A stretch of 13,846 bases of DNA from Acetobacteraceae bacterium (lineage in GTDB: Bacteria > Pseudomonadota > Alphaproteobacteria > Acetobacterales > Acetobacteraceae): positions 1 to 13,846 of the forward strand of contig DAHWBL010000054.1 of NCBI GenBank assembly GCA_027323595.1, given 5' to 3'. The notes beneath the pieces were generated by a model. It was not told where the DNA came from. It searched no databases and saw nothing but the letters and a program-made list of their open reading frames with translations. Position 1 is the stretch's first letter; each line of letters begins with the position of its first letter. Below, in pieces: positions 1 to 6,269 of the stretch. A program made the position numbers and the translations under genes.

Positions 1-665
1 GGCTGCCAACCGAGAGCGCGATCTGCGCGGAGTTCGGCGCCAGCCGCCACACCGTCCGCGAGGCGCTGCGCGCGCTCGTCCAGCTCGGCATGGTCGCGCG
101 TCGCCAAGGCTCGGGCTCGATGGTCCTCGCACCAGCCGCCCGTACCGCATACACCCAAACAATCCAGTCCTTATCAGAGCTTTTTCTGTTCGCCATGGAG
201 GCGCATTTCGCCGTGCAGTCGATGCGCATGGTGGTGCCCACACGCCAGGTGCATGCCGGACTTGGCGTCGGCGCCGAGGCGAGCGGGGCCAAATGGCTGC
301 TGGTCACAGGGCTGCGCAGCGTCACGCCAGGCGGCCGCCCGATCTGCTGGACCCATTCCTACATCAACCCGCGCCTCGCCTGGATCGGTCCCGTATTACG
401 CCACTGCTTCGGCCTCTTTTATGCCCACCTCGAACAACGCAGCGGCGAGCCCATCACCGAGGTCTCCCAGGAAATATCAGCCGAATTGATGACCAGAGAA
501 ATCGCCGCCGCACTCGGCCATCAGCCGGCAGACCCCTCCTTGCGGGTCCTGCGCCGCTACCTGGGCGAACATGAGATGATGATCGCCTCGTTCAACTGGC
601 ACCCCGCCGACAGCTTCCGATACCGCATGCACCTCAAACGCGCCGATACCGCCCGCGCGCGATAA
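1..665 (+). CDS. GntR/HutC-family transcriptional regulator with UTRA domain (5' truncated by window edge)
   Basis: The frame is open from base 3, so the gene begins before the window. The first ~42 visible residues form the second half of a GntR winged helix: LPTESAICAEFGAS, then RHTVREALRAL (recognition helix) and LGMVARRQGSGSMV (wing). The remaining ~175 residues match a UTRA effector domain. This shows in the LVTGLRSV strand, the GRPICWTHSYINP segment, SAELMTREIAAALG, and the C-terminal LRVLRRYLGE and FRYRMHLKR strands. HutC-subfamily regulators are usually repressors released by a small ligand bound in UTRA. The gene lies 80 bp upstream of a decarboxylase-like gene in the same direction and is a candidate regulator of the catabolic genes here; its operator cannot be assigned. 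The ATG at 90 lies inside the helix-turn-helix and is not the real start. Confidence 0.9.
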   Translation, partial: LPTESAICAEFGASRHTVREALRALVQLGMVARRQGSGSMVLAPAARTAYTQTIQSLSELFLFAMEAHFAVQSMRMVVPTRQVHAGLGVGAEASGAKWLLVTGLRSVTPGGRPICWTHSYINPRLAWIGPVLRHCFGLFYAHLEQRSGEPITEVSQEISAELMTREIAAALGHQPADPSLRVLRRYLGEHEMMIASFNWHPADSFRYRMHLKRADTARAR

Positions 666-745
666 AAACAGCGTCGCTCTGGACAAGCCGCCCATCCGCC
701 GTCAATCCTGTCCGCCAGAAGAAAAGCGTGCGGGAGGCACCAGAC

Positions 746-1735
746 ATGTCCAGGCTGAAGCTGACACTGGCCACGGCGGAATACGACCACATCGCCGACC
801 TCAGCCACGGCATCGTGCAGCCCGAAGGCATTGATCTGACCTGCCTGCGGCTGCAACTGGAAGATATCTTCTTCCGCTTCATCAATTTCCGCGAGTTCGA
901 TATTTCGGAAATGTCGATGGGAAAATACGCCGCATTGACCAGCCAGCGGGACCCGCGTTTCTCCGCGATCCCCGTCTTCCCCTCACGCATTTTCCGGCAT
1001 TCCTCGATCTATGTCCGCAGCGACGCGAAAATCGACTCCCCCGCGGACCTCGCCGGGCGGCGGGTCGGCGTCCCGGAATGGGCGCAAACCGCGGCAATCT
1101 ATTCGCGCGGTGCCCTGGTTCACCAATACGGGGTCGATCTCGCCTCGATCCATTGGGTCCAGGCCGGGGTAAACCAGGCTGGCCGGGCCGAGAAGGTGCG
1201 GCTGCATCTGCCCAACGGCGTGCAGGTCGCGCGTCCCACCGACCGCAGCCTCGACGCCATGCTGCTCGCCGGTGATCTGGACGCCATTTTGACCGCGCAC
1301 CCGCCCGACAGCCACGATCGCGCCGACCCGCGCATCCGCCGCCTGTTCGAGGATTTCATCCCGGTGGAGCTGGATTATTATCGGCAGACCGGAATTTTCC
1401 CGATCATGCACGTCATCGCACTGAAGCGCGAAATTCTCGACGAACACCCCTGGGTCGCGACAAACCTGCTCCGCGCATTCGAGCAAGCCAAGGCGAACTC
1501 GGTGGCGCGCATGCTGGAGGTCACGGCACCACGCGTGCCGATCCCGTGGTGCTACGAGCGCACACGCGAAGCACAGAAAATATTCGGGACCGATCATTGG
1601 CCATACGGCATCGAGGCGAATCACGTGACCCTTGATGCATTCCTCCAATACGCCCACGAGCAGGGCGTATGCGAACGCCGCCTCGCACCCGAGGATTTGT
1701 TCCCACCCCAACTGCACAAAAGCTTCAGGGTGTAG
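746..1735 (+). CDS. 4,5-dihydroxyphthalate decarboxylase-like protein (periplasmic-binding-protein fold, cytoplasmic)
   Basis: A 329-aa protein without a signal peptide. It resembles the 4,5-dihydroxyphthalate decarboxylase (Pht5-like) family in length and layout: N-terminal LKLTLATAEYDHIADL strand, FDISEMSMGKYA (51-62), DLAGRRVGVPEWAQTAAIY (101-119) and MLLAGDLDAILTA (172-184). The family shares the type-2 periplasmic-binding-protein fold with NMT1/THI5/SsuA proteins, so database names in it are often loose. The ATG at 746 is preferred over the in-frame GTG at 728 because CGGGAGG (731-737) is well spaced before 746 and the homologous region begins there. The next gene, a NitT-type binding protein, follows after 13 bp. 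Real phthalate decarboxylation is not supported by the context, since no phthalate oxygenase is seen. It may act on another aromatic or keto acid, or bind a ligand without catalysis. Confidence 0.8.
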   Translation: MSRLKLTLATAEYDHIADLSHGIVQPEGIDLTCLRLQLEDIFFRFINFREFDISEMSMGKYAALTSQRDPRFSAIPVFPSRIFRHSSIYVRSDAKIDSPADLAGRRVGVPEWAQTAAIYSRGALVHQYGVDLASIHWVQAGVNQAGRAEKVRLHLPNGVQVARPTDRSLDAMLLAGDLDAILTAHPPDSHDRADPRIRRLFEDFIPVELDYYRQTGIFPIMHVIALKREILDEHPWVATNLLRAFEQAKANSVARMLEVTAPRVPIPWCYERTREAQKIFGTDHWPYGIEANHVTLDAFLQYAHEQGVCERRLAPEDLFPPQLHKSFRV

Positions 1736-1748
1736 GTCGAAGCTCAAA

Positions 1749-2750
1749 ATGAGAATGTTCGCCCGCGCCCCGCTCGCTGTCGCCCCGCTCGCGGTCGCCT
1801 CGGTCGCTGTCGCGCTGCTCGCCGGCGCCGCCGCCCGCGGCGAGGACCTGCATGTCTGGAAACACGGCATCATCGAGATGAAAAGCGATGCCGGCCTCGT
1901 CGTCATGCCGCTGCAAAATCAATTCACCGCCCCCTACGGACTGTCGATCGACATCGTCAATGTCCAGTCCGACCAGGTCGGCCTGAAAGCGCTGATCGCC
2001 GGCCAGCTCGACAGCTACGAAGGCGCACCGAACTCGGCCATCGTCGCTGCCGGTCGCGGTGCCGGCGTCAAGATCGTCGGCTGTGCCTGGCCCCTTCTTG
2101 TGCAAGGGATTTTCGTGCGCAACGATGTTCGCGACATCGCCGACCTGCGCGGCCGCAACGTCGCGATCTCCGCACCAGGCTCCATGCCTGATCTCGTGAT
2201 GCGCGCGGCCCTTAAGCAATCCGGCACACCGCCCTCCGAAGTCACCTTCGCATCGCTTGGATCCGACGCGGATCGCTTCAAGAGCCTCGTCGCCGGCATC
2301 GTCTCCGGCGCTGTCGTTTCAAGCGAATTCTCCACCCTCGCACCACCCGGCATTCGAATGATCAAACGTCTGAGCGAGGTCTACCCGCAATTCCTGCGCG
2401 GATGCATCGTCACCTCCGACAAACAACTCGCCACCCGCCACGACGACGTCGTCGGTCTGGTCGCCGCGGAAATCACCGGCCTGCATTATGCACTCGCCCA
2501 TCGCGACGAGACCATCGCCCTCACCAAACGTCTGACCAAGGCAGCCGATGATGATCCCCGCGCGGCCTTCGTGTTCGATCAGGCGACCAGCCAGCACCAG
2601 ATCGATCCGGACATGAACCTGCCGATCGACAAGATCGAATGGATGCAAGATCTTCTCGTCCAGGTCGGCAATGTCACCAGGCCCGTGCCGGCCGATCGCC
2701 TCGTGGATTCAGCCATCCGTCCCGCGGCCCTCAGCCTCGCCAGGCCGTAG
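1749..2750 (+). CDS. NitT/TauT-type ABC transporter substrate-binding protein (orphan)
   Basis: A 333-aa exported protein. Residues 1 to about 30 are an Arg-containing N-region followed by a long Ala/Val/Leu stretch ending in GAAARGED, a Sec signal peptide. The mature part has the SsuA/NMT1 layout: VGLKALIAGQLDSYEGAPNSAIVA (78-100) in lobe 1, then VRDIADLRGRNVAISAPGS (127-145), the hallmark 'loop-strand at the ligand cleft' region of sulfonate/nitrate/taurine binding proteins. The start at 1749 was chosen because it lies 13 bp after the previous stop and begins directly with the signal peptide. Upstream in-frame starts lie inside the previous gene, and a second ATG at 1755 is also possible. 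No SsuB/SsuC-like ATPase or permease is encoded in the window, so its transporter partner must lie elsewhere or it acts as a sensor or chaperone. Ligand unknown. Confidence 0.82.
   Translation: MRMFARAPLAVAPLAVASVAVALLAGAAARGEDLHVWKHGIIEMKSDAGLVVMPLQNQFTAPYGLSIDIVNVQSDQVGLKALIAGQLDSYEGAPNSAIVAAGRGAGVKIVGCAWPLLVQGIFVRNDVRDIADLRGRNVAISAPGSMPDLVMRAALKQSGTPPSEVTFASLGSDADRFKSLVAGIVSGAVVSSEFSTLAPPGIRMIKRLSEVYPQFLRGCIVTSDKQLATRHDDVVGLVAAEITGLHYALAHRDETIALTKRLTKAADDDPRAAFVFDQATSQHQIDPDMNLPIDKIEWMQDLLVQVGNVTRPVPADRLVDSAIRPAALSLARP
1770..1814 (+). repeat. Three 15-bp tandem repeats inside the signal-peptide coding region
   Basis: Units at 1770-1784, 1785-1799 and 1800-1814 follow CCGCTCGCTGTCGCC. The second unit differs at one base and the third at a few. 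They are in frame and encode PLAVA-PLAVA-SVAVA, the hydrophobic core of the signal peptide of the NitT-type binding protein. Multiples of 15 bp keep the frame, so copy-number change would lengthen or shorten the hydrophobic core by five residues. Confidence 0.8.
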
Positions 2751-2767
2751 CGCTGCCGCGGGGGTTA

Positions 2768-3832
2768 TTAGCCAATATCGGGCGGCCCCGCCCCCACCAA
2801 CGAAGCGGCCGCACCCAACTCAGCCCATGTCACCCGGTCCACGGCGATGCCCGCCACCGCGCGCTCGGCCATCGCGCGACGCTCCGGGTCGCCGGCAATC
2901 ATCACGCCGCTGCTGTCAGGCCCGCTTGGCGCGGATTTCACCCAGTCGATAACCGCCTCAGCCTCGGCGCGAATATCATCGAGCGCGCCGAACCGTGCCG
3001 GGTCCAAAACAATCCCCAACATCCCATTGCGGATGGCCGGCTTTCCCAACACCGCCTCGCGAATCACACCAGAGCCGGTCAACGCGCCGGCCAGCAACTC
3101 ACACGCCAACGCAAGACCCGACGCCTTATATCCGCCAAACGACAACATCGAACTGTCGCGATCCTCGAAAAACACCGCCGGATCGGTGGTGGCCATGCCC
3201 TGCCCATCGATGAGCATTCCCGGCGGCAGGGACTTGCCCTGATGACGCGCGACACGGATCTTGCCCGCCGCCAGACCGGTGGTGGCGAAATCGAGCAACA
3301 CCGGGCCATCCGCGCCGGCCGCCGGAAAACCGATACAAATCGGATTTGTTCCATACCGTCCGCGCCGCCCGCCGAACGGCGCCGAACGCGCCGACGGCGT
3401 GATGACGTTCACGAAGCCAATAAACACCATGCCCGCCGCAAGCGCCTGCTCCGCATAGGCACCGACTCGGCCGACATGATGGGTCTGCCGCAATCCGAAT
3501 ATTCCCAAACCATGTTCGTCCGCCCGGGCGATCGCAACTTCGGTGGCCTCGCTGGCGATGACCTGGCCATAGCCCATATTGCCATCGAAAATCGCAATCG
3601 GCCCGCTATCCTGCACCAACGTCGCATGCTGGTTCGCCCGCAACGCGCCAACCCGAACATTGTTCACATAGGCAGGGATCATACCCACGCCATGGCTGTC
3701 ATGGCCACGCAGATTGGCACCTACCAGATGCTCGGCGACGATGCGCGCCTCGGCATCGATGCTGCCAGCACCAGAAATGATGCACGCCGCGTATCGTCGC
3801 AGCTCCTCGGCTGAGATCACGACGTCAGTCAT
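2768..3832 (-). CDS. LDH2-family (malate / L-lactate / ureidoglycolate-type) NAD(P)-dependent oxidoreductase
   Basis: A 354-aa protein of the LDH2/MDH2 family (AllD, YiaK, ComC, YlbC relatives), usual length 330-360 aa. Visible landmarks are ANLRGHDSHGVGMIPAYV (39-56, with the family's catalytic SHG histidine at 47), GLRQTHHVGRVGAY (113-126, matching the 'SNHFG' region), GRYGTNPICIGFP (the 'FGTNP' nicotinamide site), LLDFATTGLAAGKI, and GGYKASGLALACELLAG near the C-terminus. These enzymes reversibly oxidise 2-hydroxy acids or reduce cyclic imino acids and diketo acids, mostly with L stereochemistry. The ATG at 3832 is chosen because GGTGAG lies ~5 bases upstream and homology begins at TDVVISAEEL. 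The in-frame start at 3889 would add 19 residues that look non-conserved. It is transcribed divergently from the M24/LIV operon and converges on the NitT-type binding-protein gene with a 17-bp gap. Exact substrate not assignable. Confidence 0.88.
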   Translation of the reverse strand: MTDVVISAEELRRYAACIISGAGSIDAEARIVAEHLVGANLRGHDSHGVGMIPAYVNNVRVGALRANQHATLVQDSGPIAIFDGNMGYGQVIASEATEVAIARADEHGLGIFGLRQTHHVGRVGAYAEQALAAGMVFIGFVNVITPSARSAPFGGRRGRYGTNPICIGFPAAGADGPVLLDFATTGLAAGKIRVARHQGKSLPPGMLIDGQGMATTDPAVFFEDRDSSMLSFGGYKASGLALACELLAGALTGSGVIREAVLGKPAIRNGMLGIVLDPARFGALDDIRAEAEAVIDWVKSAPSGPDSSGVMIAGDPERRAMAERAVAGIAVDRVTWAELGAAASLVGAGPPDIG

Positions 3833-4000
3833 CGACTCACCATCCACCCCATAAAATTCCACGGTCAATATCGCGGCACAGACCCACATATTCGACCGTC
3901 GTTCGCCGTCTGGATCATCCTGCCTGACGCCGGCGCAGGCGCCAACACGCGATCATGATCCGCGGCAAAAAAGCCGCCCCGCCAGACGCGCCCCCTCTCA

Positions 4001-4014
4001 TTGATTTGGATCAA
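4001..4014. promoter_or_regulatory. FNR/FixK-type (Crp-Fnr superfamily) binding site
   Basis: TTGATTTGGATCAA is a perfect match to the FNR/FnrL/FixK consensus TTGAT-N4-ATCAA. It lies 149 bp upstream of the M24 start and 169 bp upstream of the LDH2 start. Its centre (4007.5) is 71.5 bp before the start point predicted from the TATAGA element at 4067-4072, one of the spacings used by class I FNR/CRP-activated promoters. A second possible -10, AATAAT at 4035-4040, would place it near -39.5, close to but not exactly the class II -41.5. No Crp/Fnr gene is in the window. Confidence 0.7.
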
Positions 4015-4041
4015 CGTCGATGCCCGGCGAGGAGAATAATC

Positions 4042-4072
4042 GGTGGCGGCGCGACGCCACCCGTCCTATAGA
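4042..4072 (+). promoter_or_regulatory. Predicted operon promoter: operator-like dyad over the -35 region plus TATAGA -10
   Basis: TATAGA at 4067-4072 is the same -10 hexamer used at the rplU promoter in this window and predicts transcription from about 4079. The matching -35 position (about 4044-4049) is poor, as expected for an activator-dependent promoter. It is covered by the 7-bp inverted repeat GGTGGCG (4042-4048) and CGCCACC (4055-4061), six bases apart. That dyad could bind a repressor or, if transcription starts upstream, form an RNA hairpin. Confidence 0.45.
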
Positions 4073-4162
4073 TGATCACAGGTTAGAGCCGCGAAAATCC
4101 GGGAACCCGGAACCGAAAAAAGCCGCTTCATCCAAAGAAGCACGGCGTGGACAGGAGGATAG

Positions 4163-5371
4163 ATGTCTGACATCGGAATGATGCCGGTCGATTGGGAAGC
4201 CCGCTTCGACCCCCAGCGCATGCTGCGCGAGCGTTTGCAGCGGGCCAAGGACGCGCTGGCCGCCTCCAACGTCGATATGCTGTTCGTCTTCCGCACAGAA
4301 GACGCGCGCTATCTCACCGGCTATCGCCACCATCTCGGCCCCGCCTTCATTCTTGGCAACGCCGTGGTGGTCCTGGCCAAGGGCCGCGATCCGATTTTGT
4401 GGACCATGGATTTCGAACATTGTCGGCTGCGCATGCCATGGCTGACCGGTGACCAGATTCAGCCCCGGGCAAATTTCCGTGAGCCCGCGGCGATGCGCAA
4501 ATGGGCGCAACAGGTCGAACATCTGGTTGGCTCGCTGGATGGCAAGCGGGTCGGCATCGATATCTGGGACATCAATCTCGAGGCCGCTCTGCGCGAGACT
4601 TTCCCAAAAACCGAATTTGTCGATGGCTATCAAAGCGTCCTGATGCGAGCGAAGGAAATCAAGACCCAGGACGAAATCGCCTGCCTGAAGATCGCCAACG
4701 TCATGACCGAGGCGGCCATCGACAAGGCGATCGAATTTCTCCGCCCCGGCGTGAAGGAATGCGAGGTTCTCGCTGTCGCATGGCACACCATGACCGCGCT
4801 TGGCAGCGAATGGACGCAATGCTCCAACATCATCTGCTCAGGCCCCTACACCGCTCCGTATCGGCGCTTCACCTCTGATCGGATCATCCGCAACGGCGAT
4901 CTGGTGATCATGGACATCGGCGCCGGCTACAACGGATATTGGGGCGATCTCACCCGAACCTGGATCTGCGGCAACGTCAAGCCGACCAAGGAAATGCGGG
5001 AAATCCATCAGAATTGCTACAATGCCCTGTTCAACGCGGCGACCAAAATCCGCCCAGGCGCCACCAACGCCGAAGTGTTCGCCGCGGCCGACCCCTATGT
5101 GCTCGACAGCCTGGGGCATGGCTCGGGGGTGAATCCGTGGGAGGCGCCGGCGTTCAGCCCATATTCGAAGGATTCGCCGGTGGTGTTGAAGGAGAACATG
5201 GCGTTCAACCTCGAACCCTATGCCGGGGTGCCAGGCATCGGCGGCGTGCGACTGGAAAATGATCACATCGTCACCCGCAACGGCGTGGACATCTACACCA
5301 CCTACCCGTTCGACGAACGGCTGGTGATCGATGTGCATCCCCTCGATGCCACCACCGGACGAACCCGCTGA
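4163..5371 (+). CDS. M24-family (creatinase/aminopeptidase P fold) metallohydrolase, non-canonical active site
   Basis: A 402-aa protein with a creatinase-type N-terminal domain (about 25-155, including ARYLTGYRHHLGPAFI) and a C-terminal pita-bread domain (about 165-395). All five dinuclear-metal ligands are present: D251 (VIMDIGAGYNGYWGD), D262 (GDLTRTW), H319 (LGHGSG), E351 (FNLEPY) and E365 (RLEND). The three extra histidines of E. coli PepP (His243, His350, His361) correspond by spacing to R234, D315 and W326, so X-Pro peptidase activity is doubtful. The start is fixed by AGGAGG at 4153-4158, four bases before the ATG. It is the first gene of the operon with an SDR, a LIV importer and an FAD-linked dehydrogenase, suggesting it cleaves the imported compound in the cytoplasm. 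It could be an amide or amidine hydrolase, or a lyase as other non-peptidase M24 members are. Function not assigned. Confidence 0.88.
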   Translation: MSDIGMMPVDWEARFDPQRMLRERLQRAKDALAASNVDMLFVFRTEDARYLTGYRHHLGPAFILGNAVVVLAKGRDPILWTMDFEHCRLRMPWLTGDQIQPRANFREPAAMRKWAQQVEHLVGSLDGKRVGIDIWDINLEAALRETFPKTEFVDGYQSVLMRAKEIKTQDEIACLKIANVMTEAAIDKAIEFLRPGVKECEVLAVAWHTMTALGSEWTQCSNIICSGPYTAPYRRFTSDRIIRNGDLVIMDIGAGYNGYWGDLTRTWICGNVKPTKEMREIHQNCYNALFNAATKIRPGATNAEVFAAADPYVLDSLGHGSGVNPWEAPAFSPYSKDSPVVLKENMAFNLEPYAGVPGIGGVRLENDHIVTRNGVDIYTTYPFDERLVIDVHPLDATTGRTR

Positions 5372-5396
5372 TCTCGCAACAGGGATGGCAATCGCC

Positions 5397-6194
5397 ATGA
5401 TGCCACAAGGCGACATTGCGGTGCTCCCGACGTTCAGCCTCGCCGGGAGGCTGGTCGTGGTCACCGGCGCCAGTCAGGGGCTCGGCCTGCTATTCGCGCA
5501 ATCCTGCGCGCGCGCCGGCGCCCACGTGCTGCTGTCCAGCCGACGCGAGGACAAGCTGCGCGAGGCGGCGGCAGGCATCATCGCCGCGGGTGGTCGTGCA
5601 GACATCCGCGTCAGCGACATCACCAGCCTCGCCCAGATCAAAGAGCTTGCCGATCACGCCGGCATGATCGCCGATCGTGACGGGCTGCATCTGGTCGCGG
5701 TCAATAACGCGGGGATCGCCTTCACCAAGCCCGCATTCGAAGTAAACGAGGAAGATTTCGATCGCGTCATCGACGTGCATCTCAAGGGAACCTTCTTTGC
5801 CTGCCAGCAGTTGGGCCAACTCATGGCCACGCGCGGCTACGGCAAAATCATCAATCTGTCCTCGACCTGGTCGGCCGGCTCCGACACCGGAAAAAGCATC
5901 TACTGTGCCGCCAAGGCCGGCATCTCGCACCTCACATCCGCGCTTGCTGTCGAGTGGGCACCACTTGGCGTGCGGGTGTGCGCGCTGGCACCAACCACAA
6001 CCCTCACCGATGCGACTCAGCGCTCGCTCGATGCCAGCCCCGAGCGCGCGGCGCGACTGCTCGCGCGCATCCCGCTCGGCCGCTACTCGGTCCCCGAAGA
6101 CCTGATCGGCGCTTTGGTGTTCCTGGCTGGCGCAACCTCGGATTTTATCACCGGACAGACGCTGTTCGTCGATGGCGGGTGGACCGCCCGCTGA
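5397..6194 (+). CDS. SDR-family NAD(P)-dependent oxidoreductase
   Basis: A 265-aa classical short-chain dehydrogenase. It shows the cofactor motif TGASQGLG (23-30), NNAG (103-106), catalytic Ser156 in INLSSTWS, and Y169xxxK173 in YCAAKAG with the usual 13-residue Ser-Tyr spacing. It ends FITGQTLFVDGGW, typical of the 3-oxoacyl-ACP reductase/glucose dehydrogenase-like group. An Arg pair (49-50) after the second strand (LLSSRRED) hints at NADP preference; this is inference. The start is uncertain: an ATG at 5331 would overlap the M24 gene by 41 bp, and the ATG at 5385 directly abuts its AGGG. The ATG at 5397 (or 5400) has AGGGATGG (5381-5388) at a workable distance. It follows the M24 gene by 25 bp, so is co-transcribed. 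It probably oxidises or reduces an alcohol/ketone produced from the imported compound; substrate unknown. Confidence 0.88.
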   Translation: MMPQGDIAVLPTFSLAGRLVVVTGASQGLGLLFAQSCARAGAHVLLSSRREDKLREAAAGIIAAGGRADIRVSDITSLAQIKELADHAGMIADRDGLHLVAVNNAGIAFTKPAFEVNEEDFDRVIDVHLKGTFFACQQLGQLMATRGYGKIINLSSTWSAGSDTGKSIYCAAKAGISHLTSALAVEWAPLGVRVCALAPTTTLTDATQRSLDASPERAARLLARIPLGRYSVPEDLIGALVFLAGATSDFITGQTLFVDGGWTAR

Positions 6195-6212
6195 ACCCGG
6201 CAGCCCAACGTC

Positions 6213-6220
6213 GGTATACC
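6213..6220. promoter_or_regulatory. GGTATACC palindrome in the 75-bp gap before the LIV binding-protein gene
   Basis: An 8-bp perfect palindrome with flanks reading TC-GGTATACC-AAA. It is similar in core to operators of some FadR-subfamily GntR regulators (the UxuR/ExuR type centres on TGGTATACCA). No -10/-35 pair is evident nearby, and one such 8-mer could be chance. Confidence 0.25.
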
Positions 6221-6269
6221 AAACGAATAAACGGCAGGGCGCCAAGCCCGTCCCCAGGGAGTGAGAAAA

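Larger units (their letters stand above)
3833..4162. promoter_or_regulatory. 330-bp divergent control region with several dyads
   Basis: This is the only long non-coding stretch in the catabolic region. It separates the minus-strand LDH2 gene from the plus-strand M24/SDR/LIV operon. It contains a 10-bp palindrome GATCATGATC (3951-3960), a small dyad GCGGC-A6-GCCGC (3962-3977), an exact FNR-type box (4001-4014), a dyad GGTGGCG-N6-CGCCACC (4042-4061), a -10-like TATAGA (4067-4072), a dyad TCCGGG-AA-CCCGGA (4098-4111), and a strong Shine-Dalgarno AGGAGG (4153-4158). No small ORF with a credible ribosome site and no recognised riboswitch was seen. I could not find a convincing promoter for the minus-strand gene. 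Confidence 0.7.

Noticed and set aside
983..1906. 307-aa minus-strand open frame
   Set aside because: It spans the antisense of two recognised genes and has no family features. It is a by-product of high third-position GC.
2751..2793. GC-rich dyad GGGCGG-CC-CCGCCC near the convergent gene ends as a bidirectional terminator
   Set aside because: The loop is only two bases, it lies inside the LDH2 coding end, and there is no T-run on either strand.
2639..3814. 391-aa plus-strand open frame
   Set aside because: It is antisense to the LDH2-family gene, which has clear family motifs. The translation is Arg/His/Pro-rich with no recognisable domain.
4163..5371. DddP-type DMSP lyase identity for the M24 protein
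   Set aside because: From memory, DddP carries a catalytic Asp six residues after the ligand His. Here that position is Pro325, so DMSP cleavage is not supported.
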